Positions 36,085 through 44,580 of a stretch of DNA of 45,264 bases are shown piece after piece; the first letter of the stretch is position 1; each line of letters begins with the position of its first letter. A model generated the notes under the pieces. The model saw only the letters and a list, made by a program, of their open reading frames with translations, made no database searches and was not told where the DNA came from. The position numbers were made by a program, and so were the translations under genes. This DNA comes from Chloroflexota bacterium. Lineage in GTDB: Bacteria > Chloroflexota > Anaerolineae > Anaerolineales > UBA4823. The stretch is from assembly GCA_030611505.1 (NCBI GenBank), contig JAUWPO010000004.1, positions 1-45,264 on the forward strand, given 5' to 3'.

Positions 36085-36741
36085 ATGTCCGTAAAGCTTC
36101 AACTCGCCCTCGACACTCTGGAACGAGAACATGCTATAAAGCTCGCCGAACTTGCTGCACCGTATGTTGATATTTTGGAAGCCGGAACACCCCTCATCAA
36201 GTCCGTTGGTATTCGTATCGTGAGCGATCTAAAAAAGCCCATTCGGCTAAAATCATCCTTGCAGACATGAAATCAAGCGAAGTAGGCGCTTATGAGGCCC
36301 AAATTGCGTTTGATAATGGTGCCGATATCGTTACCACACAGGGGATCACGACATTGGCAACAATACGTGAAGTGCAAAAGGAAGCGCATAAATGAGGCCG
36401 ACGCACTGAGGTCTATATGACTGGTGTAGCTGACCCACTATCCAGAGCGGAGCAAGTGATGCAGGTTGGCGTTAACCTGGTCCTGCATCACCGCAGTATT
36501 GATGAGGAGACCACCCAAGGAGTGGAGTGGAACGAAAAAGCCTGCCAGACTGTTGAGGAACTATGTACAATCGGATTGGATGTCGCCGTAGCAGGTGGCA
36601 TTAATACTGATATCATACCCATGTTGTTGGGATGCCCCGCTGTACGCTGTTGTAGTAGGAAGGGGTATCACGGCTCAAGATGATTCGGCATGTGCTGCTA
36701 GAGCGATCGCTGAAAAAATCCGCCAAACTTGGCCGGATTAA
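36085..36741 (+). pseudogene. Broken hexulose-6-phosphate synthase-like gene
   Basis: Three blocks together match a hexulose-6-phosphate synthase / 3-keto-L-gulonate-6-phosphate decarboxylase barrel of about 210 residues. Frame 1 (36085-36245) gives MSVKLQLALDTLEREHAIKL... and YVDILEAGTPLIKSVG. A shift follows near 36246, giving KIILADMKSSEVGAYEAQIA and, later in the same frame, an internal TGA (near 36393). That frame continues with VYMTGVADPLSRAEQVMQVG and VAVAGGINTDI. A second shift near 36634 gives LYAVVVGRGITAQDDSACAA to a stop at 36741. Two frameshifts plus one nonsense codon mean no intact product. An AAAGGAG Shine-Dalgarno persists. Confidence 0.8.
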
Positions 36742-36842
36742 TGATCTGACCATGTCTAACTATACATTAGAGCATGCTTGCGTGCGAAATTACGACCTGA
36801 TGGATTTCAAGTTGATTATTCGACAAATACAGGGATGATACG

Positions 36843-37190
36843 ATGACCAGAGTTATCAGCGTGCATGAATATATTCTACGAACAGATGTGAAGGAGGTTG
36901 ATTTTGAAAACGCAGTCCAGGAAGCACGTCGACGTGGTCTTCTACAGTTTCCTGGACTAGAAAAATATCATTTCGTTCGAGGTATTCGCGGTGCCCAGAG
37001 CGATTGCTACGGGACAATCTGGATATACGAGAGTAAAGAAGCCTGGGAAATGCTGTGGGGATCTGTTGGTAAGCCTCTTAGCAGAGAAGATTATCCTGAG
37101 AAATGGAAGGTTTGGGAGCAGGAAGTGCTTGCCCCATTTCTTGAAGATGATCCGGATAAAATTCGGTTCACTGCATATGAGGAGTTTTAG
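36843..37190 (+). CDS. Small protein, possible dimeric alpha/beta-barrel (ABM-like)
   Basis: A 115-residue soluble protein, MTRVISVHEYILRTDVKEVD and onward. Its length, the pattern GLEKYHFVRGIRGAQSDCYG followed by TIWIYESKEAWEMLW, and the lack of signal or membrane segment suggest a ferredoxin-like dimeric alpha/beta-barrel, as in antibiotic-biosynthesis monooxygenase-type proteins. This is a structural guess only; I do not recognise the family. It lies 67 bases upstream of the radical SAM gene on the same strand and may be its partner. Confidence 0.6.
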   Translation: MTRVISVHEYILRTDVKEVDFENAVQEARRRGLLQFPGLEKYHFVRGIRGAQSDCYGTIWIYESKEAWEMLWGSVGKPLSREDYPEKWKVWEQEVLAPFLEDDPDKIRFTAYEEF

Positions 37191-37257
37191 ACAATTATTT
37201 GAACGTCAACGCTTCAAAATATACAAATAATATTAGCTTAGCAAAAGGAGGATATCT

Positions 37258-38178
37258 GTGAAACTCACTGGATTACATCTGCTGCTGACGTATCAATGCA
37301 ATTTCGTATGTGATCATTGTTTTGTTTGGGGAAGTCCTTGGCAAAGTGGAACTATGACTTTGAAGGTAATTCGGGATATTCTTCGTCAGGCTGAAGAGCT
37401 GGGCACTGTAGATTGGATTTATTTCGAGGGCGGGGAGCCGTTCCTCTACTACCCGATCATGGTCAAAGGGGTGCGGGAAGCCGTGCAGATGGGATTTCGA
37501 GCAGGCATCGTTTCAAACGCTTACTGGGGAACAAGCGTGGAAGACGCCCTCGAATGGTTGAGTCCTTTTGCCGCCACCCCTGGCGGTAGATCCTTGATTG
37601 AAGATATTTCAATAAGCAGCGATCTTTACCATTACAGCGACCAAACAAGCCAACAAGTAAGAAACGCCTCTCAAGCGGCTGAGCAATTGGGCATCCCGCT
37701 GGGTGTGATCAGCGTTGCCCAACCAGAAACAGCAGGTGCAGAACCAGCTGTCGGCAAGCTGCCAATAGGAGAGTCGAAAATTATGTACCGTGGCAGAGCT
37801 GCAGAAAAACTGGTATCTCAGGCAACTTTAGAACCCTGGAGACAATTCACAGAGTGCCCATATGAAGACCTGCGCGAACCAGGACGAGTGCATGTTGATC
37901 CACTTGGAAATATTCACATATGCCAGGGTATCTCGCTGGGTAATATATTCCAAACATCTCTAATAGAAATTTGTAAAAGCTATGAACCAGATGGACATCC
38001 AATCACCAGACCGTTATTAGAAAATGGCCCGGTGGGGTTGGTACAACGCTATGATCTGCCTCACAAGGAGAACTATGCCGATGCCTGCCATTTATGTGAC
38101 GAAGCGCGCCGGAATCTGCGCGCCCGCTTCCCCGATGTTCTAACACCCGATCAAATATACGGTCTGAATCTCGACTAA
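37258..38178 (+). CDS. Radical SAM protein with C-terminal cysteine-rich region
   Basis: A 306-residue radical SAM enzyme. The cluster motif CNFVCDHC (Cys14, Cys18, Cys21; CX3CX2C) is followed by YFEGGEPFLY, a GGE-type SAM-binding motif, and GIVSNAYWG. In the last third, cysteines in FTECPYEDL, HVDPLGNIHICQG and ACHLCDEARR form a SPASM/twitch-like set, which would hold an auxiliary Fe-S cluster. Such enzymes often modify peptides or carry out biosynthetic steps; no precursor peptide gene is seen nearby. A GTG start has a strong AAAGGAGG Shine-Dalgarno. Confidence 0.85.
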   Translation: MKLTGLHLLLTYQCNFVCDHCFVWGSPWQSGTMTLKVIRDILRQAEELGTVDWIYFEGGEPFLYYPIMVKGVREAVQMGFRAGIVSNAYWGTSVEDALEWLSPFAATPGGRSLIEDISISSDLYHYSDQTSQQVRNASQAAEQLGIPLGVISVAQPETAGAEPAVGKLPIGESKIMYRGRAAEKLVSQATLEPWRQFTECPYEDLREPGRVHVDPLGNIHICQGISLGNIFQTSLIEICKSYEPDGHPITRPLLENGPVGLVQRYDLPHKENYADACHLCDEARRNLRARFPDVLTPDQIYGLNLD

Positions 38179-38259
38179 CGATTATGATCATACACAGCGG
38201 GTTAGAAACGAAACCAGTCAATTCTCTTTTGAAGTGTGTAGTGTTGGGAAAGGGCAAAG

Positions 38260-38973
38260 ATGAACGGCAATTACAGAACAGAATACTACCTTTCACGGAA
38301 ATCTGAACTGCTTGAACGATTTAATAACACCTCCCAGGACTGGAAAAGCATCCTCGCACACCAATACGGGGACGAAAATGCAGATGTAATATTGAACGAT
38401 GCGTGCTTGGCTTACGAAAAACTTCTCCCCATAATACCTTATATCGGTGGTGACGGAAATCATATGATCGAACACCTGATTACCTCAGCCGAATGTCTTG
38501 CGTTTTACAAAGGGATGAAAGCAAACGGAAAATCGGCGGAAGAAGCCGGGAAGATCCTGTACGACGCCATATTACTACGGGGTCAGATTCCCGAACCACC
38601 CATACCACCTTCCCGGATGCTCAGCGAAGAAGAACTCATAGAACGACGAAAGAGAAGAGCGCAAGATTCTCAAGAACGTAAATACAGTGGGGATTGGGTG
38701 TATGAATTTGTCCAAGGAGATGGTGAAGCTTTCGATTACGGCTACGATTTCAGCGAGTGCGGTGCCCAGAAGTTTTACAATTCCCAGGGCGCCGGGGAGT
38801 TTTTGCATTTTTATTGCTTTCTCGATTACCCCATAAGCAGAACCGGTGGATACGGTCTAGAACGGACGGTTACTCTCGCAGAAGGATATTCGAAATGTGA
38901 TCACCGTTTCAAGAAAGGCAGAAAGAGGGAATTGGAATGGCCGCCCCCATTTAGGGAGGGAAAAGATAAATAG
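38260..38973 (+). CDS. L-2-amino-thiazoline-4-carboxylic acid hydrolase-like protein
   Basis: A 237-residue protein matching the ATC hydrolase-like family. The C-terminal half holds the conserved block FDYGYDFSECGAQKFY, then the CFLDYPIS segment, GYGLERTVTLAEGYSKCDHR, and FKKGRKRE. The first half is helical and includes a stretch where a histidine and acidic residues could bind metal. Characterised ATC hydrolase takes part in thiazoline ring opening to cysteine in a few bacteria; family members elsewhere have unknown substrates. An AAAGGG Shine-Dalgarno is upstream. It may work with the preceding radical SAM gene. Confidence 0.75.
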   Translation: MNGNYRTEYYLSRKSELLERFNNTSQDWKSILAHQYGDENADVILNDACLAYEKLLPIIPYIGGDGNHMIEHLITSAECLAFYKGMKANGKSAEEAGKILYDAILLRGQIPEPPIPPSRMLSEEELIERRKRRAQDSQERKYSGDWVYEFVQGDGEAFDYGYDFSECGAQKFYNSQGAGEFLHFYCFLDYPISRTGGYGLERTVTLAEGYSKCDHRFKKGRKRELEWPPPFREGKDK

Positions 38974-39004
38974 GACAAACCATCAAATTTTGCGGTGCAT
39001 GAGT

Positions 39005-39010
39005 TATAAT
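39005..39010 (+). promoter_or_regulatory. -10 element for the HHH membrane protein gene
   Basis: A perfect TATAAT would give a start near 39017 and a 39-base leader containing AGGAG before the ATG at 39056. No convincing -35 is present. Confidence 0.45.
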
Positions 39011-39055
39011 GAACTTGTGATTCTCAATTACTTTCAAATGAGGAGCAGATAAGAA

Positions 39056-39523
39056 ATGATCGCATCATCAAATTTTTTCCTGGAGGCGAACCAGTTGAAA
39101 TTCGCAATAACTGCACAGCAATTCGGAGTCAATGATTGGGTTTGGATAATAGTATTTATCCTGGTATTGGCATTGGTTTGGTGGTTGCTGTCTCGATCCA
39201 CAAGACAATCTGAGGTCGAAGAAGCTGAAATTGAGACCCAGGTAGCTGAGGAGCATACGAAAGAGGTCGCCCACATGGACGATTTAACACGCATCGAGGG
39301 CATTGGACCCAAGATCAATTCCTTGCTTCAAGAGGCTGGGATTTCGAGTTTCGCACAATTGACTGATACCGATGTCAGCAAATTGGACGAGATCCTGAAT
39401 ACAGCTGGGATTACCATTGCAGATCCAAAAACGTGGCCCGAACAAGCTGAATTGGCTGCCGGAAATCAATGGGAGGAACTAGAAAAACTGCAGGACGAAT
39501 TAAGCGGCGGGCGGGAAAAATAG
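39056..39523 (+). CDS. Membrane-anchored helix-hairpin-helix protein
   Basis: A 155-residue protein. One hydrophobic helix lies at about residues 27-46 (DWVWIIVFILVLALVWWLL), then an acidic linker, then a DUF4332/predicted flap-endonuclease-like helix-hairpin-helix segment (LTRIEGIGPKINSLLQEAGI and DTDVSKLDEILNTAGI). The IEGIGPKI turn is typical of non-specific DNA-binding HhH units, though many such membrane proteins have no known role. It stands alone, with a strong terminator after it. AGGAG upstream of the ATG supports the start. Confidence 0.75.
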   Translation: MIASSNFFLEANQLKFAITAQQFGVNDWVWIIVFILVLALVWWLLSRSTRQSEVEEAEIETQVAEEHTKEVAHMDDLTRIEGIGPKINSLLQEAGISSFAQLTDTDVSKLDEILNTAGITIADPKTWPEQAELAAGNQWEELEKLQDELSGGREK

Positions 39524-39574
39524 CGTCGTTTGCTTCGGATTTTAAACTTTCCAATTAAAAACACTTGTTTTTTT

Positions 39575-39606
39575 CCTCCAGCATCTTCACGCTGGAGGTT
39601 TATTTT
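39575..39606 (+). terminator. Intrinsic terminator after the HHH protein gene
   Basis: CCTCCAGC (39575-39582) pairs perfectly with GCTGGAGG (39591-39598) around an eight-base loop, followed by TTTATTTT. A clean rho-independent terminator. Confidence 0.9.
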
Positions 39607-39715
39607 GGGAATTGAGGCAATAATTAATCTCGTCTTTTATATCGCAATTTTATGCTGAAGATCTATATAAATTACTACCAAAATAAATTAGTATGGCAGG
39701 AAATGGATTATTGGA

Positions 39716-39721
39716 TATAAT
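39716..39721 (+). promoter_or_regulatory. -10 element upstream of the APC-USP gene
   Basis: TATAAT (perfect) would give a start near 39728 and an 80-base leader to the ATG at 39807. No good -35 could be seen. Confidence 0.4.
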
Positions 39722-39762
39722 ATGCGCTTGTGTTTTTTGTCACATAACAAATTGGGGCAGGC

Positions 39763-39777
39763 TTGTCAATCTGACAA
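39763..39777 (+). promoter_or_regulatory. Palindrome TTGTCA-n3-TGACAA in the APC-USP leader
   Basis: A perfect inverted repeat TTGTCA-atc-TGACAA lies 30 bases upstream of the ATG at 39807 and downstream of the likely start near 39728. Another TGTCA half-site lies at about 39738-39742. The TGTCA-n-TGACA pattern fits a dimeric repressor site, though the binding protein is unknown. Confidence 0.5.
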
Positions 39778-39806
39778 CTTGTACTCAATATGAAGGATTT
39801 TTATAG

Positions 39807-42245
39807 ATGGCACATGTTTCACATAAGTTATCAAATTCTGTTGAAGGAGCACTGGCTGGCGGAGGTGATCCGGCAACATCGCCCCTGTATGTATTTGGTC
39901 CTTTCCTAAGACTAATCGTTGTTGCAGGGGTTGCAAGCATCACCTTTGGGACTACCATATGGCTGGTAGTGTTTACAGTAGCCATGGTTTCCGCAATGTA
40001 CCGCTTGGTTATGCTGTGGGTAACCGATGGTAGCGGCGGGAGTGGTCTTAGCGAAGAAGAGTTTGGCAGTTGGGCGGTAAAAATAAATGCCGCGATCACA
40101 TTTGTAGAATACACACTGACATTCCTGGTGAGCATGGCTGCTATGGTCACGTTTCTCGCAGACAGGCTGCCAATATTAAACACATCCATCCTTGGAATCC
40201 AATACCGGACAATCATAGCAATCGCGCTGAGCATCCTCACCGGTTGGCTGGTAAACCGCGGACCGAAAACTGCGGCTCGCGCTTTTGGACCGGCTACTGC
40301 TGGTGTTCTACTTCTACTTTGGGCTATGATCTTGGCGACGATTTTTAAATTCGGTTTTCATTTACCAAAGATCAACCTGGGTGCATTTTCTGGCGAATAC
40401 TTACACTTTACTTTTGGCGGCTTCACCCGTATGCTGGCTGTGATGACCGGTATTGAGGTCTTCGCCAATCTAGTTGCCGCTTATGATGGCACTCCCCGCG
40501 AAAAGAGCAACAAAGCTTTTGGCAGCTTACTCCTTATCATGGGTACGACTGCAGTGACCATGCTTATCGTCGGTCCTGCAATTTATGCAATCTCGATCCC
40601 CACCGATCCGCACATATCGGTTTTTACACAGACTATGGACGTTTTGCTCCCCCAGCCGCTGGCATACATGGGTACTTTGATTGGCATCGCAGTTCTGCTG
40701 TCGGCTTCAGCGGCCAGCGCTCAAGGTTTGCAGAACCTCGCTTTAGGATTATCGAACCGCAATTATATTCCGGCTTACCTGGGACAGCGCAATAAGTTTG
40801 ATGTAGCCGATAAACCAGTCTGGCTTGAAGTGGGATTGGTAATATTTATTTTTCTACTCGCCGGAACAAACGAAGTAACTTACCTGGCGCTTTATGCTGC
40901 TGGTGTTTTCGTCCTTTTGAGCATGACTGGTTGGGCGGCCTCGAAACGGCTGATCCGTGAATTGGGTCGTAGCAACTCCTCGTCTCATTTATTAACCCTG
41001 ATTGGTACCATTACCGCAGCAACGATCACTAGCGCTGCAACAGTAGTGATATTCCAGGAACGTTTCTTCGAGGGCGCCTGGACCTATTTCATATTCATCC
41101 CCATCCTTTTCGCGGCATTCACTTACTATCGGAGCAAGCTTGGAGCACCCAGTCCCGTAGCAGAGCAGCTTGGAAGCCTCGAAGAAGCAATGTTGGGTGG
41201 TTTTGGTTTTGGTCAAGCACACGAGGCAGTCGCGATAACCAGCGCCGGCCCCATCGTCGTCCCGTTAATCCCGATAACCCAGGATGCTTCCTACTCAGCC
41301 TCCGCAAACCGCTGGCAAAGTCAGGTCACAGCTCCTAAACATATTCTGGTCCCATTGGATGGTTCAGAATTTGCCGAGCAGGCACTTCCAGCAGCCGAAG
41401 CTCTATGCACTGCCTATGAAGGTCGTCTAACTTTATTAACAGTAAAACAAAAAGAAAGTTTTCTAAAATCGATCCATTTCTCCCTTACATTTAAAGGTAA
41501 GCGGCTGTCAATCAACGGGGAGAGAGAGGCCTACTTACAGAAGATTGAAAATTCTCTCGAAGCAAAAGGGGTAGAGGTAGATCACATCATCCGGACTGGT
41601 AAAGTCGCAGAATCGATTAACGGGTTGGTAAAAGAAATCGGCGTCGATATGGTCGTCATCAGTTCGCATGGAAGGTCGGGGGTGTCCCGCTTGCTTCTGG
41701 GAAGCGTAGCAAACCAGGTTCTCCAGCAGGCAACTTGCCCGATAATGGTCGTCCACCCGATAGAAGGAGTAACCCCAGCCGTACCTAAATTCAAGAAGCT
41801 ACTGGTCACCTTAGATGGCTCAGAATTCGCCGAGCGAGTATTACCTTACGTGAAAGCGTCCGTTATCTTTGAAAGCGTTGTTCTGCTCATCTCGGTTCCC
41901 CAGGTACCAGAGGCAGAAATGTATGGTGCTGTAGTAAATGAGATTCGAGAACTGCGCAAGCATGCAGAAACCGAAGCAAAAGAATACCTTGATGGCGTCT
42001 CAACTAATCTCCAGAAAGCAGGCGTGAACACAACTGTAATTGTCACAGGCTCTCGACCTGCTCAAACAATTATCTCTGTCGCGCAGAAAGAGAAGGTAGA
42101 TGTTATTATGATGGCGACACACGGACGCGGAGGCATGGATAGCCTGATTATCGGCAGCGTTGCCGAACGGATCGTGCAAAACACGTGCTGCCCAGTATTC
42201 CTGGTACCTATTCGTGAACGCCGTCAAGAGATAAAGACCAGCTAG
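39807..42245 (+). CDS. APC-family permease fused to two C-terminal universal stress domains
   Basis: An 812-residue membrane protein. The N-terminal about 440 residues have roughly eleven hydrophobic helices, an amino-acid/cation permease-like arrangement (for example GGDPATSPLYVFGPFLRLIV). Two UspA domains follow: one from about residue 509 (HILVPLDGSEFAEQALPAAE, ending SSHGRSGVSRLLLGS) and one from about 661 (KLLVTLDGSEFAERVLPYVK, ending ATHGRGGMDSLIIGS). These G-x9-GS loops are the ATP-binding type. The cytoplasmic pair probably senses nucleotide state and regulates transport. The substrate is not assignable. Confidence 0.85.
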   Translation: MAHVSHKLSNSVEGALAGGGDPATSPLYVFGPFLRLIVVAGVASITFGTTIWLVVFTVAMVSAMYRLVMLWVTDGSGGSGLSEEEFGSWAVKINAAITFVEYTLTFLVSMAAMVTFLADRLPILNTSILGIQYRTIIAIALSILTGWLVNRGPKTAARAFGPATAGVLLLLWAMILATIFKFGFHLPKINLGAFSGEYLHFTFGGFTRMLAVMTGIEVFANLVAAYDGTPREKSNKAFGSLLLIMGTTAVTMLIVGPAIYAISIPTDPHISVFTQTMDVLLPQPLAYMGTLIGIAVLLSASAASAQGLQNLALGLSNRNYIPAYLGQRNKFDVADKPVWLEVGLVIFIFLLAGTNEVTYLALYAAGVFVLLSMTGWAASKRLIRELGRSNSSSHLLTLIGTITAATITSAATVVIFQERFFEGAWTYFIFIPILFAAFTYYRSKLGAPSPVAEQLGSLEEAMLGGFGFGQAHEAVAITSAGPIVVPLIPITQDASYSASANRWQSQVTAPKHILVPLDGSEFAEQALPAAEALCTAYEGRLTLLTVKQKESFLKSIHFSLTFKGKRLSINGEREAYLQKIENSLEAKGVEVDHIIRTGKVAESINGLVKEIGVDMVVISSHGRSGVSRLLLGSVANQVLQQATCPIMVVHPIEGVTPAVPKFKKLLVTLDGSEFAERVLPYVKASVIFESVVLLISVPQVPEAEMYGAVVNEIRELRKHAETEAKEYLDGVSTNLQKAGVNTTVIVTGSRPAQTIISVAQKEKVDVIMMATHGRGGMDSLIIGSVAERIVQNTCCPVFLVPIRERRQEIKTS

Positions 42246-42449
42246 CCATAGATTAAGAATATCTTCAATCCCTCCCCGCAACTCATTTTTCAACTCTGAA
42301 GAATTAGATTCATGCAGGTCGTATAGAAATGTGCATACGGCTGAGTTGGTCTATAAGAGTATGAAAAAACACAGTCCACTGACCACAAAGATCAATACCC
42401 CCAATCGAGCAGAATTTACGCAATAGAAAATCACGGGATCAAGACTCAA

Positions 42450-42473
42450 TCTAGCATATCCGAATATGCTAGA
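42450..42473 (+). promoter_or_regulatory. Perfect palindrome upstream of the alcohol dehydrogenase promoter
   Basis: TCTAGCATAT (42450-42459) and ATATGCTAGA (42464-42473) are exact complements around CCGA. It ends 22 bases before the -35-like TTGAAG, a position that suits an activator or repressor. The A/T-rich tail after it (ATTCTTTAT) also allows a weak terminator reading. Confidence 0.6.
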
Positions 42474-42495
42474 ATTCTTTATAGGAGCCAGAATG

Positions 42496-42522
42496 TTGAA
42501 GATGATCTTTATTTTGTATACT
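42496..42522 (+). promoter_or_regulatory. Promoter of the zinc alcohol dehydrogenase gene
   Basis: TTGAAG (42496-42501, 4 of 6), a 15-base spacer, and TATACT (42517-42522, 5 of 6). The predicted start near 42529 precedes CAGGAG and the ATG at 42559. Confidence 0.4.
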
Positions 42523-42558
42523 CAATACACAATACGAGATCCACAGGAGTAAACCATA

Positions 42559-43590
42559 ATGAAAGCAATGCTCTTGAATAAAATCTATAATCTAGATGAA
42601 AACATTACCCCCTTAGAGATGACAGATATCCCACAACCGGTTCCAAGTAACGATGAAATCTTGGTAAAAATATCAACCTGCGGTGTCTGCCATACCGAAC
42701 TGGATGAAATCGAGGGTCGCACCCCACCACCCCACTTTCCAGTTATACCCGGTCACCAAGTTGTTGGATATGTAAAAGAGATTGGTGGAAACGTCACTAT
42801 CCATAAAATTGGAGACAGAGTTGGGATTGCGTGGATTTATTCCGCATGTGGGGAATGCAAATTCTGTCTGGCAGGAAATGAGAACCTGTGCTCCCATTTC
42901 AAGGCAACCGGAAGAGATGCCAACGGCGGTTATTGTGAGTATATGACTGTCTCGCAAAGGTTCGCCTATCCCATACCAGATATCTTTTCTGATTCGGAAG
43001 CAGCTCCCTTATTGTGTGCGGGTGCGATTGGCTATCGGTCACTGCGATTAACCGGCATTAAAGACGGAGACAAACTCGGATTAACAGGATTTGGGGGTTC
43101 AAGTCACATCGTCTTGAAGCTAGTGAAACAGCAATATCCCAACTCAAAGGTCTTCGTCTTTTCGAGAACGGAAAGGGAAAGAATATTTGCCAAAGAATTG
43201 GGAGCTGTATGGGCGGGAGACATCGGAGAAGAAGCACCAGAAAAAATGAGGGTCATCATCGACACTACGCCAGTGTGGAAGCCGGTTGTGGAGGCTTTGA
43301 ACAATCTGGAACCGGGCGGAAGATTGGTGATCAACGCCATCCGCAAGGAAGATGTCGACAAGGAATTTCTCCTCAAGTTAGATTACCCAACCCAACTTTG
43401 GATGGAAAAAGAGATCAAAAGTGTAGCTAACGTAACCAGGAATGACGTGATCGAATTTCTAGACCTGGCATCCAAGATTCCGATTAAACCCGAATATGAA
43501 GAGTTCGATTTACAAGATGCCAACCAGGCGCTGCTTGAACTTAAAACCCGCAAGATACGGGGAGCAAAGGTGTTGAATATTGATAAATAG
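42559..43590 (+). CDS. Zinc-dependent alcohol dehydrogenase family protein
   Basis: A 343-residue medium-chain dehydrogenase/reductase. The catalytic zinc segment is CGVCHTELDEIEGR and PVIPGHQVVGYV. The structural zinc set CGECKFCLAGNENLC gives four cysteines. The nucleotide-binding part is GLTGFGGSSHIVLKLV. It is similar to AdhP/YjgB-type dehydrogenases; the alcohol or aldehyde substrate is not shown. An AGGAG lies 13 bases upstream. Beyond the TAG stop the same frame stays open for 29 codons, giving a protein-like tail, probably chance or a remnant. Confidence 0.9.
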   Translation: MKAMLLNKIYNLDENITPLEMTDIPQPVPSNDEILVKISTCGVCHTELDEIEGRTPPPHFPVIPGHQVVGYVKEIGGNVTIHKIGDRVGIAWIYSACGECKFCLAGNENLCSHFKATGRDANGGYCEYMTVSQRFAYPIPDIFSDSEAAPLLCAGAIGYRSLRLTGIKDGDKLGLTGFGGSSHIVLKLVKQQYPNSKVFVFSRTERERIFAKELGAVWAGDIGEEAPEKMRVIIDTTPVWKPVVEALNNLEPGGRLVINAIRKEDVDKEFLLKLDYPTQLWMEKEIKSVANVTRNDVIEFLDLASKIPIKPEYEEFDLQDANQALLELKTRKIRGAKVLNIDK

Positions 43591-43741
43591 TTTCTGATAG
43601 GTCACAAGCTGGTTGCTGAGAAGGCGCGCCTGATCGCCAAAGAACATTCCGAAGCCAAGCTAATGAGATCCGGCTGAATGCCAGATGAATATACAAGAAA
43701 CTAATATGCGAACCCATTTAGTCGATGAAAGAGGAGAAAAG

Positions 43742-44509
43742 ATGCCCATCGAAACTGAAATAATTGAGGTCGACGAAACGAATGTATCCCAACAGGGATT
43801 CTTCTGCTACAAGAGCAAACCAAAAGCAGATGGGTATAGCCGGAAATTGACCTGGCTGAAAAACCGGTTCTCAGAAGGCATGAAAATCAAGATTGTTTAC
43901 GAGAATGGAAGATCTGTGGGATTCATTGAGTACATACCTGGCGAATCTGCCTGGAGAGCCGTGAATGCGGATGATTATTTGGTGATCCACTGTATTTGGG
44001 TTGTCGGAAGGGGGAAGAAAAAGGGATATGGTTCCCGTCTGCTCAATGAGTGCCTCGAAGATGCTCGTAAATCGAATAAACACGGCGTTGCCATGGTGAC
44101 CAGCAGTGGCAACTGGCTTGCGGATAAGAAGCTGCTAGTTAATAACGGCTTCGAAGTCGTGGGTCACGCACCCCCATCTTTTGATTTGCTGGTCAAGAAA
44201 TTTGACGATGCACCGCCGCCCTCATTTCCAGCAAATTGGGAAGAACGGCTGGCCTACTATGGGTCCGGGTTGATAATCGTTCGATCCGACCAATGCCCTT
44301 ATATCGATGATGACGTAATAAGGACTTTGAAGATCGCTGAGTCCATGGGCATCCCAGCGCAGGTTATTGAATTACAAGACAGTAAAGAAGTACAGGATTT
44401 TTCACCATCCGCGTACGGAGTTTACAACATCGTACTAAACGGCAAGCTGCTCAGCTATCACTACGAGATCGAGAAGAAACTTCGAAAACTCATGGAAGAA
44501 CATCAATAG
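43742..44509 (+). CDS. GNAT acetyltransferase with C-terminal YoaP-like domain
   Basis: A GNAT N-acetyltransferase. The acetyl-CoA motif appears as CIWVVGRGKKKGYGSRLLNE with KLLVNNGFEVVGH downstream, and the C-terminal portion (from about residue 165) resembles the YoaP domain (SGLIIVRSDQCPYIDDDVIR and later). An in-frame start at 43685 exists, but GAGGAG (43731-43736) placed five bases before the ATG at 43742 argues for the shorter form of 255 residues. The acetyl acceptor is unknown. Confidence 0.85.
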   Translation: MPIETEIIEVDETNVSQQGFFCYKSKPKADGYSRKLTWLKNRFSEGMKIKIVYENGRSVGFIEYIPGESAWRAVNADDYLVIHCIWVVGRGKKKGYGSRLLNECLEDARKSNKHGVAMVTSSGNWLADKKLLVNNGFEVVGHAPPSFDLLVKKFDDAPPPSFPANWEERLAYYGSGLIIVRSDQCPYIDDDVIRTLKIAESMGIPAQVIELQDSKEVQDFSPSAYGVYNIVLNGKLLSYHYEIEKKLRKLMEEHQ

Positions 44510-44580
44510 CGAATTGAAAGTTACTTAACAACCTCTTATGGTTCTAATAACTTGTAACCAATTACATTTTATAAGATAAG

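Larger units (their letters stand above)
42246..42558. other. 313-base gap upstream of alcohol dehydrogenase gene
   Basis: No gene. Notable items are CGTAT/ATACG around 42320-42340, a perfect 24-base palindrome (42450-42473) and a promoter-like pair (42496-42522) ahead of the AGGAG of the dehydrogenase. No terminator for the upstream permease was found. Confidence 0.5.
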
